The position numbers and the translations under genes are program-made. Source: Onchocerca volvulus (Eukaryota > Nematoda > Chromadorea > Rhabditida > Onchocercidae). Taken from it: 64,000 bases of DNA. The notes under the pieces were generated by a model that did no database searches, was not told where the DNA came from, and worked only from the letters and a program-made list of their open reading frames with translations. The stretch is taken from contig HG738137.1 in the NCBI GenBank assembly GCA_000499405.2, positions 26,595,928-26,659,927 on the forward strand. Reading direction: 5' to 3'. Shown in pieces: positions 48,487 through 61,900 of the stretch (positions within the stretch are counted from its first letter, which is position 1; every line of letters begins with the position of its first letter).

Positions 48487-49036
48487 TGACATCAATCAGT
48501 GAAAATTGCTATAAAAATTGAAAATTGCTTAAATTTGTTTTGAATTGCAAAATACTGAAAACATTGGAAATAATACTTCGTTACGATCGTATTTTTTTTT
48601 TTTATTTTCCTTACAAATATCATTGCATTTGATGTATTTCACAAAATTAATATATTTTAAAATATTTTTACGTCGGAATAACTGGAGAAAATCGATCATT
48701 AGTTGCACTGATCTAAGTCTTTTGATCGTGAAAAAATCTCTTGCAGTGATCTATTGGTTATTTGAATTACCTATTGATTAGGTACAATAATTTATTCGAT
48801 TTGACTGGAATAATTACTGTCGCTATTTATTCTATCTATCGTTTATTTCAGTGTTTCAAAGAAATTATTGCTACTTGTAAAATGGAAAAACATGTTTCAA
48901 AGTCAGCCCTTTTAATGAGTACCATAGTAATTCGACATCGTTGCAAATAACAATTCTGAGTAATGTGATTTTTTTCATATATTTTTGCATAGAAAAGCGA
49001 TAAATTTAAGTACACATTACAACAGCAAAGAAATTG

Positions 49037-49068
<32 letters not shown>

Positions 49069-49898
49069 ATTACCAAAACTTTTTGAAAAACATTCAATTT
49101 GCAACTGAAGGAAGAGAAACATCGAGAAAAGCAAACTTTTCAAATTGTTTTGATGGTGCAATAAAATGAAAGCAATCATTTAAAACTGATCTTATGTGAT
49201 CATTTCTAAGCAAAATATGACAATGATCATCTATAGCAAGTTAATTACATTTAATTTATTCCATCGCTTTTTCAATCTCTTCATTTAGAGAGACAATTAA
49301 ATGTCGGATATAATAATTAACGCATATTGGGCTTTTTTTTTTTTTAATTTGAAATTTAAAAATATAAATTACTAAAATCTTTATGCAAATTCTTTTTCTA
49401 GAAACAATTGTTTGGAAAATGTTTAAATGCTAAGACGATCAATAATATAATCTTTCTTAGGAAATAATACTAAAATATTCGTAGAGAAAAAAAAAAAAAA
49501 AAGTGAAAGTAATTAGAATAAACTATCTTAACTGTCTTACAATATGCTAATAATTTGCAACCCATTCATTCATTACTTCATTGTTCGTTGTCGTATGAGG
49601 TTATTTTTGTTTGTTGGTAGTAACAGACAATAAAATAAATCACTCTTTTTGGCAATGAAACAAAAAAAAAGAGATATTTTCGAACGGCGAAAAATTGTAT
49701 AATTCGATGATGAGTAAGTGAAAATGGGAGACACACATTTTGGTAGTTAAAATTGTGGTTTGAAAAAAAAAAAAAAAAAAAGGAACCCGGGAGAGAAGAA
49801 GGCTGCTTGAGATAGCTCTCTACAATGAGCAAAATGTTGAAATGAACAAGGGTTGATGGAAAAAAAAAGAAAAAAAAAAAGGAAAAATAACATAATGT

Positions 49899-49982
49899 TT
49901 AACGAAAATTTGTTGTAAACAACTCTTCATGTCCGCATTTTATGTATTCGAAATCAATATGACGATGATTATGTTCGATTGC
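49899..49982 (-). other. Candidate terminal exon, minus strand
   Basis: After CTCCTTTAG the minus strand reads 27 codons (begins AIEHNHRHIDFEYIKCGHEE, ends LFTTNFR) and a TAA stop, in a patch less AT-rich than its surroundings. An upstream piece at 51581-51623 (after TAATACAG; TNHSEIVDESTVD) ends at a GTGAAT site in phase 0 and could join it. A possible start exon (MSTFKDQEEL) lies near 53490-53522. The pieces do not yet make a full consistent gene, and no family is recognised. Confidence 0.25.
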
Positions 49983-50597
49983 CTAAAGGAGAAAGAAAAA
50001 AGAGACGAGGATGAATTTGTAAATAAAATAAGACAGCAAGTTTTCATTATTAAAACCGATAAGCAATTTTATTATGACAACAACAAAATTGCCATATAAG
50101 TATGCCAGACTTCATGTAAATTACTTCTTCCTGTACTTATGAAACTTACTCGTCATTTATTGAAATGATTAATTTACTATATTAACATCATTTCATTATG
50201 CATCTATTGAATTAATTAAAAAGAATATCGCATGCTCACAAATTATTCGAAAATGCCTATTTTTCATTCAAAAATTGCTTGTCCTTTTTTTTTTTTTTTT
50301 TTTCCAAGAAAAAAAAATCATTCGAAACTTGATGGAAAATGATTGAATAAATGCCTAATTTCACATGTTGACACATATTTGTTCGCTAATTACATTGACA
50401 AGTTTCTCCTCTGTCCTAACGACAAAAAAAACTTACAGATATGTGCTATCATTAAAAAAGTTGTATAGTGATTTTAAAGTGGTTCTAAAAAGTCACCTTT
50501 TTCAAAAGTAACAATAACTTTTCTTTTCGTAATAATGCAAAATGTATAAAAATATGAAATATATGTAAAAAGATATATTAAAATTAAAACAAAAAAT

Positions 50598-50623
50598 CAC
50601 ACACACACACACATATATATTTG
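50598..50623. repeat. CA/TA microsatellite
   Basis: An ACACACACACACACAC run followed directly by ATATATAT. Confidence 0.8.
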
Positions 50624-52684
50624 TTGCTGATAAGCACTTACAAGTAATTTTATCACTCGATATCGCCAGATAGTTTTTGATTTTCTTTCTGTTTTATTTT
50701 TCTACCAATACGAAAATTCTAATTGCTTCAGAATCATTGTCGTTCATTCTGGCATTAATTAGTTTCCATCGATTTTTGATTTTCGCTTCTATTTATCATA
50801 GCAAACCTTTTTTTCCTCGGCATACTCAAGTTATTTATCTGATAAAATATCCTATTTGCTACGTTCTTCATTAATACCACAACCTAATGTCGAAAATGAC
50901 AAGCATCGGCATCCTAAAGAAGATTTAGTATAGAAAATTAAGTTATTCGATTATTTCAATCGATATTAGAACTTGAGTAATTTCAACATATTTAACTTGG
51001 GTTCTTTCAAATTTTAATCATTATTATCAGAAACTGTCAACTTTGCAATGAATTAAATTCTTCATAGAGAAAGCATAATAAATATTTATAATAAAATATT
51101 TCTAAATATATTCTATTCGATTCTTTGAAAAAATGAAATTCTTATTAGAAATAATGTTCAATTGACCTTTTCTATTACTATCATTATGCTTTAACATCAC
51201 TTATGACATTATTAATTACTAACTGAAATTGAATTTTTTTCAATCAAAGTCGTTTTTTAATAAAATCAATTTTTTCAGCAGTTGATTTCGATCATGAAGA
51301 ATTATAGAATGACGTACATCCAAAGAGTTACAATGATAATTCCTAATTCATTTATAAATAATTCAACAGACTTATGAAAACTTCTCTACGAAAGCAATTA
51401 TTGTCACATCCTTAATATATTTCATTCTATCCATCTGAAAATTGAAAATCAAGACTTGAGTTTTAAAGTGATGTCATAAAGTTGGAAGAAAAGTTTACAT
51501 TGGTGATACATTTGCCTGTTCAACCAGTTTTGTTGAATTAAATGAATTTTTGTATAATTTGAATTGAAATGGTAGCATTCACATCAACTGTTGATTCATC
51601 AACTATTTCTGAATGATTCGTTCCTGTATTATAATAATAATGATGATGTTTATATGGATAAAAAAATCATAGTTGTGATAAGAAAGGGCAGGAAATTCCT
51701 ATGATTTATGACATTTTATGACACATTGCTAATATCGAAAAATTGCCAAGAAATGAATTCAGAAACTTCTGCTCTAATCAATAAAAGTCTGAAAAATAAT
51801 AGCTCAACTAAATATATCATACACCGATTATGTTTCTATTTAATCCGAAAATACTAAATTTCAAATGCAGCAATGCCTCCATTTTGAAATCAATTTTGAT
51901 ATTTCTCATTTTCAGTTCTTCAATAAATAAATCCAAATGGTCACTTTCTTCGCAACTTTTTTGATGAAAAAAAAAAAAAAAAAAAAAGCGACATATGTTT
52001 CAAATCATCATTTTATGTAATATGTGCTCCGCATGATTCGTGTAAATGAATATATTCATTTCGTTAAGTTTAATACTGTAAATTTTTAACTTCCGTAAAA
52101 TCATCGCTTTTTATACACTTCAATTTAGCTTCATATTTTCTTTTGTAAATATCGATGTAGAAGTTCGAAATTTACAGTAACCAGCAATTTAGAGAATTGT
52201 AAAAGTAAATCATACGGTTATAAATTACATGTGAATTAATGAATTGGAATGGATGCAATTATGAACACATCACATGCCATATTTGCTTTTTTTTTTTTTT
52301 TTGAAAAGTTGTAGAGAAAGGAAATGATTGATTTGAAATGCAATATTCTATTTCATTTACACATTATTAACCACCTTCTTCACAGACGACGAACAAACAT
52401 TTTACATGACAGCAAACATATTATACATATTAATACAAAACTCTGCTAGAAGGAACACTATTAATTAGCAAATAGTCCCATTTAAGATTTTTTCACAGCA
52501 GAAATCTACAACGAAGCGTTGATAATGATTGAATATTTGTGCTTAGAAATCGTGCGATGACGTTGCGCTGACTTTTTTGCATGCTTTTTTGCGTGCATTT
52601 TTCTTTGTCTCTCCCTGCATGTATGTATCAGCTTTTGTAATTCAATAAGCATATAATAAAAAGTATTTTATTCGTAAAAAAACG

Positions 52685-52771
52685 TACGTGTATGCGTATG
52701 TGTGTGTGTGTGTATGTGTGTGTGTATGTGTGTGTATTTATGTATGTATGTATGTCTGTGTATATATATTG
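52685..52771. repeat. TG/TATG microsatellite
   Basis: An imperfect GTGTATG, TGTGTG and TATG run of about 85 bases, ending in TATATATA. It is likely to be variable in length between individuals. Confidence 0.85.
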
Positions 52772-54599
52772 TAAGTAGTGCTGAAATGAGTAATTTTGTT
52801 TTAGTTTTAATTAGTTAATTTCGATATTATGTTGTGATTGCAAGCGATAAGAATTGGATAAGTGTGATGACGCTATTTCGAGTGCTTTTTGCTACTGGTA
52901 AGCGAATTGTAAACAAAAGTTTAGTCATCATTTGTGAACAAGTTTGATTGAACAGTCGGGTGCAAACAGGGAAGCTGGCACTGAAATAAAAAATCTTCGG
53001 AAAAGCTATTTTTTTTTCTACTTCCGGTTGACACAAATAAATTGTTTGTGACATGTGCAGAAAGAGCCTAATCAATGGGGAAAGAAGACAATATTTAAAT
53101 CAGCCTACTAGAAGATGATGATAATCAAATAAGAAATAATTTCCTGATATAAAGTCGAAATGAAAATTTCATTTTTTTTAAAGAAAGTATTAAATTATCA
53201 TCTTAGCCGTGATAAAAAGATAATAATAATTTAATATTTCCTAGAGAATGAATCATTAATGATAATAAATGAATATTGATATCACTAATTGAGCGAGTTG
53301 AACATAAAATATTTTTTTGAAAGATTTGAAAAATTTTGTTATACTTAAAATAAATTTGCATGTATTCAAAACATTAACAATGCCATATTTACAACTTAAA
53401 AGTACTCTAATGTAATAATGTAAACTTGACTGAAAGAAAGGATAGATTAAAGTATGTAAATTACAGCTAACATTACAGATTTTTTCGAATTACTAACTCT
53501 TCTTGATCCTTGAATGTAGACATTTTAGCATGGCAAATGCAAATTTTGTAGTAATAATAGATGACACACAGTTTGTCACTCTCAAGGATCCATAAGCTAA
53601 ATATGAATCAGTATCTTGATGGAAATGCAAGTAATTTTCCATTTGACAAGTAAAGATAAGTGAAAGCATAAACAAAAAGTTTGACAAAAGAGACATTTGA
53701 AATACTTTGATGAAGTAAAACTATCAAGTACAATAGTTTCATTTTATATCATACAGAAGCGACAAACAAACGATAAGAAAATGGGCAGAATAATGCGTAG
53801 GTGTAATTACTGATCTGTTTATATCAAAAATTTACAATTTTTTTAAATATTCACAAGCCAAGGAGTTGCGAAAATTTTGAATTTCTTTAATAGCAATAAT
53901 TCTAAAATTATAATTTGACCTTTTCACGAAAAATACCAGTTGGCACTACCTTTCTCTACCTGACACTGAATTATAATTCAACATCTTATCCATCATCATT
54001 AAATGACAATGCGACACAGCAAGAGTGAGAAAAATAAGAGATGAGCGATTCTGCGATGAAATTATTTTTTCGTTGCATTCTTGAAGACAAATTTTGAACA
54101 ATTCAAAAACATTATGACAAAGATATGTTTGATGCATTAGAAAAAATAAGGATATGATGTATTTTAATCAGTTTAATGGATTGGATGTAAAGTACTTAAA
54201 AACGTTTTCTTTCTTCGTGATTATAGTAACACATGAGCTTTTTGAAAGAGAAGTCACAAATAAAGATAGAATTTAGCACTGATCAAATATGGGCTGAATC
54301 ATAAAAATCAGAATGTGACTAATTTTATAGAGAATAACGTGATGGAAATGTTTACTTAAAAAGATGTCGTAATTATGAATAAAAAAAAAATTTCATCTAT
54401 CCATCCGCTGCGATAATTTCATTCCTTTAATTTCAATATTAATACCTGTTGATGATTTATTGAATTTATATTTTGATGATTTTTCATCATGCAAAAGTGC
54501 ATCATTTTTTGATCAAATTTTTAGGAACGGACTTTCAATATAATTACTCTATTGAATTACATATAATTACGTACAATTCCTTTTCTTTAACGAATAAAT

Positions 54600-54662
54600 C
54601 AAAGTATAATAATGCAAATCAATGATTGAATTAAAGTATAATAATATAAGTTAATGATTAAG
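54600..54662. repeat. Two-copy tandem repeat of about 33 bp
   Basis: AAAGTATAATAATGCAAATC plus AATGATTGAATT is followed by AAAGTATAATAATATAAGTT plus AATGATTAAG. A further partial copy appears near 54735 (AAAATGTAATAATATTCAAT). Confidence 0.55.
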
Positions 54663-56907
54663 TGAACTAGGAAATAATAAAAATCAAAAAATAAATGAGT
54701 TTTAAAAAAATAGTGATGCAAATGGATAAGTAAATCAAAATGTAATAATATTCAATAATGTTTCACAGTTTGGACATTATTAAAGCATAAAAAACTCAGC
54801 AGGTAAGCAAGATGAAATAAATTATTGAGAACGGAAGTCAAAACAAACAACTGCAACAAAAGCTAATCAGAACTAATTAATTGACATTCAAAAATACTTG
54901 TATAATAGATTACTGATATGACTAAGAAATGAAAATGCTTCGTGTTTTGCTATAAATTCTAGCTCTGAATATAAAACTTAACCTTAATATTAACACATGT
55001 GCCAGTTGCATTTGCTCAGAAATTATCGAAGTTTTTAAACATTTTGAAAATTCTAGCAAGTGGCTCAAATTTTCGAATATTTATTTCTTGCAAAATTTAT
55101 AAATTAAGAAAACAGAGCAACTCTACACATCATCTAGCAATACTTGGTAGCTCAACAATAATGAAGATGATTTTCAGAAATGAATTTTAATTCAGACTAC
55201 TACAGTCTTTTAAAATGATTTCATCTTTATATTTTCCATACATTGTTTACAAATGAAAAAATCTGAGTGGGAATAACAAGTTTTGGAAAAATTGGTGAAG
55301 AGAATTTCAACATTTTTAACTTTTTTGATACAAATTTTTTCGAAGATTTCTCGAACATAAAACTAGAATTTAAACTTTTTTGATGAAACAATTACATTTC
55401 ATCTGCGAGAGGAGATCTACAATGCAAGCTTTTCAATTACTCATTCATGAAATTATTCATAAAACTAAAATTCCATATGATCAATTTATTGAATTATTAA
55501 TCAGAATAATTGATATAAGATTGTCGAAATTGAACAGCGATTCGCCTTCATTTTCATTTTTCCAGAGAATTAAAAATAATTACTCTGAAACTGTTTTTAG
55601 TAATCAAAGTAATAAATTGAAATTTGTGGAATTTTCTAAAAAATTAATATTAATTCAGACTGGTCATAATAGTCTTTAAATTCAGTTTTTAATTAAGTCT
55701 TAGTATTTTCCAGGCATTAAATTTGAATAATGAATTTTGTTTCTATAAGCACTTTTCTGGAAAAAATTCCCAGAATGCAATTAAAATAAAGTTCCTATGC
55801 TTCTTCACGCAAATAGTTAGAAAATATTAATTCTGAATTCAATCAATCAAGAATAATCATTTTTAATCATTTTTTCTTTTCAATAAATGAAATATTAAAT
55901 AGTTAAAAAGAATATTTTCATTTGCAATGCGGAAATTTTTGTTTTAAAAAAAAATAAGAATAAAAATCAATTCGTTTTTTGATCATTAAAATTCGTTAGA
56001 GAAAAAACATTTCATTTCCAGTGAAAATATCTTTAAAGAAAATTATAAGTATAAACACGGAAAATATGGAGAAAAAAACGCAGAACTTGAATAGTTTGGA
56101 AAATAGATTGTACGAGGTAAGAGAATATTTCAGAAGGAAATTCAGAAGCTCTCAAAGGATTTCTCAAAAACGGACGATTTATTAATTAACAAATTAGCGA
56201 TAAACACGGAAGTAAAAGAAATTTGATTTAATTTATTGCTGGATTGTCCCTTGAAATAATTTAAAATTTCAAATGGAAAGAAGGAGAAGCATCTTGCATG
56301 CAACAAATTCTTTTCAAATACCCAAAAAGATTCGCTATGCTGGAAAGCAACTTCAATTATTGGAAGCAATGTTAAGTAATATAAAGAAAAGTTTTTACTA
56401 ACTTTGATAAATTATATGCATTGCTTAGTATTTGAACGATAAAAGAAACTTTTGTTTCACCAAAGTAATCTTTGCATAAATGATATGAAATAATATCGCA
56501 AAATACGCAAGTTTTCATAAATGGACAAGAAAAAAAAGTTGTGAAGTTTGTACGAAACAAATTTCAATGAATTTGAATAGTAATGAAAAGGAACAAAAAT
56601 AAGTATGAGAAGATTCCAGAAATGGTCATGAATTTCTATAATATGATTGATTTCTTCTGTTTCCTTCTCTTTTTCCTGTTGTTTCCTAAAAATCAGTGTT
56701 AATATTACTTGATGAGGGCAATCATTAGGAAAAATTAGTTGTTGTCAGAAAATGTTATTTTAATCTATTGTTCACAATCTTTGAACAAATACAAATAGAA
56801 TTCAGGTAAAAAAAAAAAAAGGATTATTTTAAATTTTAGAATTTTAAATTTAAAATTGCAACTTCATTCATTTCATCAAGTTTAATGGAATCCAAAATTT
56901 TTCACCA

Positions 56908-57085
56908 GACTGGACAAAATGTCCTTTTTTCGAGACTGGACGAAATGTCCCTTTCTGTTGATTCAGTGGAACGTCCTTTTTTCTAGACTCGACAAAATGT
57001 TCTTTTCTCTAGGCTGGACGAAATGTCCTTTTCTGTACGTTCGACAGAATGTCCTTTCTTCCACTCTCGACGAAATGTCTACCAA
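56908..57085. repeat. 26-bp minisatellite with internal palindromes
   Basis: Six to seven diverged copies of a 26-base unit, for example GACTGGACAAAATGTCCTTT plus TTTCGA, then GACTGGACGAAATGTCCCTT plus TCTGTT. Most copies hold the imperfect palindrome GGAC-AAAAT-GTCC or TCGAC-AAAAT-GTC. The unit is not a multiple of three, so the + strand frame across it (56919-57152) is a by-product of the repeat. Confidence 0.85.
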
Positions 57086-58590
57086 AATTGCTCAAAATAG
57101 TTGGAATCTTCATTGTCATACAATATCTTCCTCAATTTCAAATCCTATTTAATCAATAAATAATGAATCATAATTAGCAAGAAATTAAAAAAAAAAAAAA
57201 TATTTTATTCGCATAATTTTGTATTGACGCTCTAGATCTGAAATATTATAAATAATAGCGTACTTCCAATATAATTATCAACAGTCTCGAAGAAGTAATA
57301 TAATGAATGTAACAAAAATAATTAAAATTTTGAAAATTTACTGGAAAAATATGACATCAATGTCTTCTGTATTATGTTTATCAATGATATTCAGTTTATA
57401 TAAATCATATTCTAATTAATTTATAAAAGTACAAAGCAAACGAATTCAACTTAGATTGAATAATCATTCTACTAGCTTATTCTTGGCTTGTTAGTTCAAA
57501 TTTTTGGCTTTTAAGTATATGAAAAGATAAATCATGACATTTGCTATCATAGATATCTTCGCTCGTTCAACTTCAATGACGACAAATTAGTTCAACAAAT
57601 CAATCTTGAATTGTTGAAAATTTGTCAGCACTTTTCTTAACTTATCATTTTTTTTATTAAAAATCATCGAAATTGGCCTGGTCTAATAAAAAACGTTTTC
57701 AAATTACCAATTCTGTAGCTGTTACGTTACTTTATATTTGAACTTTATCTTTTTTTTTTTTTTTTTTTCATTCTGATATTCACACCATTTATTATTTTTT
57801 AATTCTCTCGTATTAGAAATTATTTTTTTGTTTTACCTTTTTTTTTTTTGAAAATTAAAACTTTTTTGTTGTGACGTATATTGTTTGTTTGTGAGAAGGA
57901 ATATGAAAGAGAAGTAGAGAATTTCTTTCTTTTCCTTTACTTAAATCTTGAACATTTTCAAAAAAAAAAATTTTCGAAAAAATTTTAGTATTTAATTTTT
58001 AAAAACGACCAAATTAAAAAAAAAAAAAAAAATTATGGATAGATCAAATGATTGAACAATATATGAACTTATGTAAGATTGATTTCATTAAGATGCGAAA
58101 ATTTCAGACAACTTCGGGCAGGCTAACAACTGATCGAAATTACAATTTCAAATTCATTGAAGTGAAATATATGGGATGAAGCAAAAAGAATATATTATAT
58201 CCATTGCCTACGGTAAATATCAAAATTTGGGAATAAAATAAAGGCTGTAATTAATACAGCGGCTTTTTCCTTGAAATAAGCCAAGTTATTTTTGTTGGGA
58301 AAATCGAAAACCAACATTTATTCATGAAAAATTCCAACAATTTGCACAAAAATTAATGACCTATGATGAAGTCTAAAGTTGAATCGTGAGTTTTACAGGA
58401 AATTCAGTAATAAAAATCGAAAAAAAGAATTAAATAATGAATGAAATTTGGCATGATCAGGTTATTGCCTTCGTTCAGAATAAATAATTTTTGCTCAAAT
58501 GTATCATTAAAACAAACATTTGACATTCCAAACAAATCTGTTGAAATTGGGCATCTAAAGAAAAGTCTTGAAATTCGATATTCTCAGAAG

Positions 58591-58758
58591 ATGATGAAGA
58601 AGATAACGATCTTTCGTCTGCCTCTAATTGTCTTAGTTTTGATTAATTGTTGTCAATATGACAGGCCTTTTTTCACTATTTATGATATTATAATTTACTA
58701 TGTTGCCAAAAAATGTGTTCAAAGTGCTGGAATATTTGGAACTCATAAATTCTGTTGA
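58591..58758 (+). CDS. Candidate small secreted protein
   Basis: An ATG lies three bases after a strong acceptor-like TATTCTCAG (ends 58587), the arrangement expected for a spliced-leader gene. The frame encodes 55 aa: MMKKITIFRLPLIVLVLINC is a good signal peptide, followed by CQYDRPFFTIYDIIIYYVAK and four cysteines in all. Alternative splicing to an exon-like piece at 58835-58935 (after GATAGTTCAG; begins DIQIFRTADNEYYSNAINVA, ends HNLPS, then a stop) is possible, but the donor would be weak. The frame is also open upstream to an ATG at 58441. No family recognised; it is not clearly an insulin-like peptide. Confidence 0.4.
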   Translation: MMKKITIFRLPLIVLVLINCCQYDRPFFTIYDIIIYYVAKKCVQSAGIFGTHKFC

Positions 58759-58935
58759 GTTTACGGAAAAAATTAGAATTTAATCAAACAATACCATATG
58801 CTATATTTCGATTTTCTATCACTGATAGTTCAGGATATCCAAATTTTCCGAACTGCTGATAATGAATATTATTCGAATGCGATCAATGTTGCATCTAATT
58901 TTATCAACAAAATAAAGCACAATTTACCAAGCTAA

Positions 58936-61900
58936 TTTCGTGTTACCAAAATTAATTTTATGTCAAAAATATTTAAAAATAGAAATAAAATAACGAACAT
59001 AAAAACATACCATACGCCGTTAAACATTTCAAATTTACTTCCTTATAGAATAGATACTTTCGTTGTTTTCATATCGAAAAAATGAGAACGCTTTCGATAT
59101 AAACAAAAAGTGCAAAATAACAAAAATGAAGTTTAAATGTTTTCCGATTGCTATAGCTTAGTCTATTTTCTACTTGTTTATCAAGTTGACTTACTTATGC
59201 TAATGGCATTTTTCCAAGTTTAAACCAGGAAATATTATTAAAAAAGATGAATAAAAAAAAAAGTCACTCACTACTCAACAATTTCGGTTGCATAAATATG
59301 TTCCTTTCTTTTCAATTTCAGGTTCTTCAAATCTTTTCTCTCCAATAAAAAAAAAAAAAAAGAGAGAGAAATATTAGAATAATGAATCCTACTGAGATGG
59401 AATTTTTTTTTTTTTTTTTTGTTCGTAATTATCTCTCATTTTTGAGAAGGAAATTTTGTTAGCATAATAATAACATGTCAAAAACAAAATTACAAATGCA
59501 ATTAATGTTTATGATTCATGGGAAATATCCTGCGGGTGATATTTATTGATTGTACAGTAGACAGAGATGAGAAAATTATTTGAAATATTTGACAGTTTGA
59601 CAAATTAGATGGATCATCTTGAGAATTTTAATTTCCAATCTCTTTGAAAAACTTCACTGTAACAAACGTACATTTTAATTGTCATACTATCTTCTTCAAA
59701 GTGTCGTCAGAACTAAAAAAATATAAGAACACACATTCAGTGAAAAGTTTCGTCAATTTTCACGTCCTTTTGTTGTTTTGTAAATACGACATTACAAAAA
59801 TGAGACAAAAAAATTTGTTTTCAATCATTTCCTAATGTTTGTTTCAAATTTCAGGTACCAATATTTTCCTACAAATATTTCGAACAGTATAGCTAAATTA
59901 CTTTTAAACTTTCTTCACTCAATCTCTCGTCAAATATTTATCACATTTAATTCATTCAAAATTCTAATATGTTGGATTTAATTGAATTTAGAAATAATTT
60001 CTTTATCCTACCGATAAACTGAAATAAAGCCGCAATAGTTCCGAGAATTTCGAATATTTGAAAATTATTTCTATGATTTAAAATATAAAATTAGAAATTT
60101 GCGACATTTGTCAATTTCATGCATCGAAAGACAATACTAATGAACAGTCTAAAATAAAATCGAAAATATTTCTCAGAACATTTGAACGCTTGATAAATTA
60201 TTTTTTTTTTGCAATTCAAAATTTAAAATTAGTACAAAATTGATAGTTATTTATGACATTTGCCAACATCCATGAACAAATGACTATAATAAATAACTTT
60301 TTGATCATATATAAAATTGTTTACAAAAATTCTTAGAGTAATCTTTGATCTTTAAGTTACTTGAGTTAATGTTAAATTAAACTTAAACTATCTTATATTT
60401 TTGACATATTACGGAATGCAGCTATTTAATGATGATGGAGACTAATGAGTAGCTAATACGATGTGACATATGATCCCGATTTACATCATTGATTTCTATT
60501 TCTTGCTATCCGTCTTATATTCTTCTGCCATTCCCTTCTTAGAAAAAATGAAATGATTGACACAAATAAATAACAAATTCTGCGATTAAATCGTACTAAT
60601 AACAAAATTGAATAATAAAATCTTGATTGTATAAAAATTTCAACATTTTTAATTAAAATTGAAAATTCTAATTAACAACAGAATAAAGCATTTGAAAAAG
60701 TTAAATTCAAAATTTACCTAGCTGGAGATGATAATAATTGGACAAATAAATCCAGCTCTAATGATGTCATCTTTGTGGAAAGCAAAAAAGGTAAATTTAA
60801 TGTAAATATTTGTTAAAAAAAAAAAAAAAAAAAGAGAGTGGAAGTTTGTTTTTATTGAAATTGAAATTCTGTATTGGAATCGTTCATGATAAAAGCCTAT
60901 TTTTCGCTAATCGTTCGAAAATTCTACCAAATCATACATATTAGATGAAAAAAAAACTGAAAAAAAAAATTGAAAGAATGTTTCGATTTGTTTTGTTTAT
61001 GTTGCATTCCCTCCTTGCATTGGCCATGAAAAATGTAATTGATAGCCAAGTGCCTCAATTTGATTTTATACTGCCATTCATAGCCAGAATAAAAATCGTT
61101 CTCATCGATCTTCAATGGCAAACAAACATGCCGAAGCGACGAGTTTGTTTTTTTTTAAAAAAAAAAAAAAAAAAAAAAACTTCGAATAGCTTTAATGTCT
61201 CTTTCTTTTTAATTATGACATTTATTTCGTTTCAACAACAACTGTTGCCATTCTAATGCCAAAGAATTTATCAATCAACCAATTTTAGATGATAGTAAAA
61301 TAAGTTTAATATTAATTAAAAAAAACTTTGGATATGTATTATTAACTATTAATAAATGAAACGAGATGCAAGGATAATTTCGAAAATTATTAGAGGAATT
61401 TATTAATTGTACCGTGATTTTTTGATGTAATGAACTTCAAGAGTTCAAAAATTAAAAGAAAATAGATGAATGGATGCAGCTATTTATTGGTTGATAGGTA
61501 TAACCAAAAAATTGTTTATCGTTTTTCCATTAAATATGAAATTTATTAGCAAAAATTCGGAAAATTCCTTACAATTCAATCATAAACAAGTTTAACATGA
61601 TTTTTTTTTAAAGTTTTTCTCATTGATTTTAATGAATTTGAAAAAAAAAAAAGTATGAACGAAAACATTTTTTCTTCCAGAAAAGACTAATAATTTACAG
61701 AGAAGTTTTGTTTTAAAAGATTTAAAATAAATATTAATAAATCATTTAAGAATATACGAGAGCTAATATCGATCCAGAAATAAGTGATCTTCAAGGCTCT
61801 ATGATTCTGATGATACCAATTTATCGAAAAATTTAAATAAACTCAAATAAAATCTCTACAGTCAAAATTTCAGAATCAAAATCTTCCTTACATTTTAATC

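Larger units (their letters stand above)
50000..58430. other. Gene-poor AT-rich region
   Basis: Besides the repeats listed, only chance-length frames were seen. The longest is the + strand 99-codon frame at 55380-55679 (MMKQLHFICERRSTMQAFQL onward), with no introns, domain or acceptor site. Exon-like pieces at 56022-56181 (after TTCCAG, + strand, coiled-coil-like) and 58109-58180 (after TTTCAG; TTSGRLTTDRNYNFKFIEVK, then MG and a stop) lack partners. Confidence 0.4.

Noticed and set aside
55380..55679. 99-codon + strand frame.
   Set aside because: Longest single frame of the right third, but without acceptor, introns, domain or signal peptide; not enough to call a gene.
56919..57152. 77-codon + strand frame with repeated WTKCPF-like words.
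   Set aside because: It is a read-through of a 26-bp minisatellite; the unit is not a multiple of three and there is no splice or domain support.
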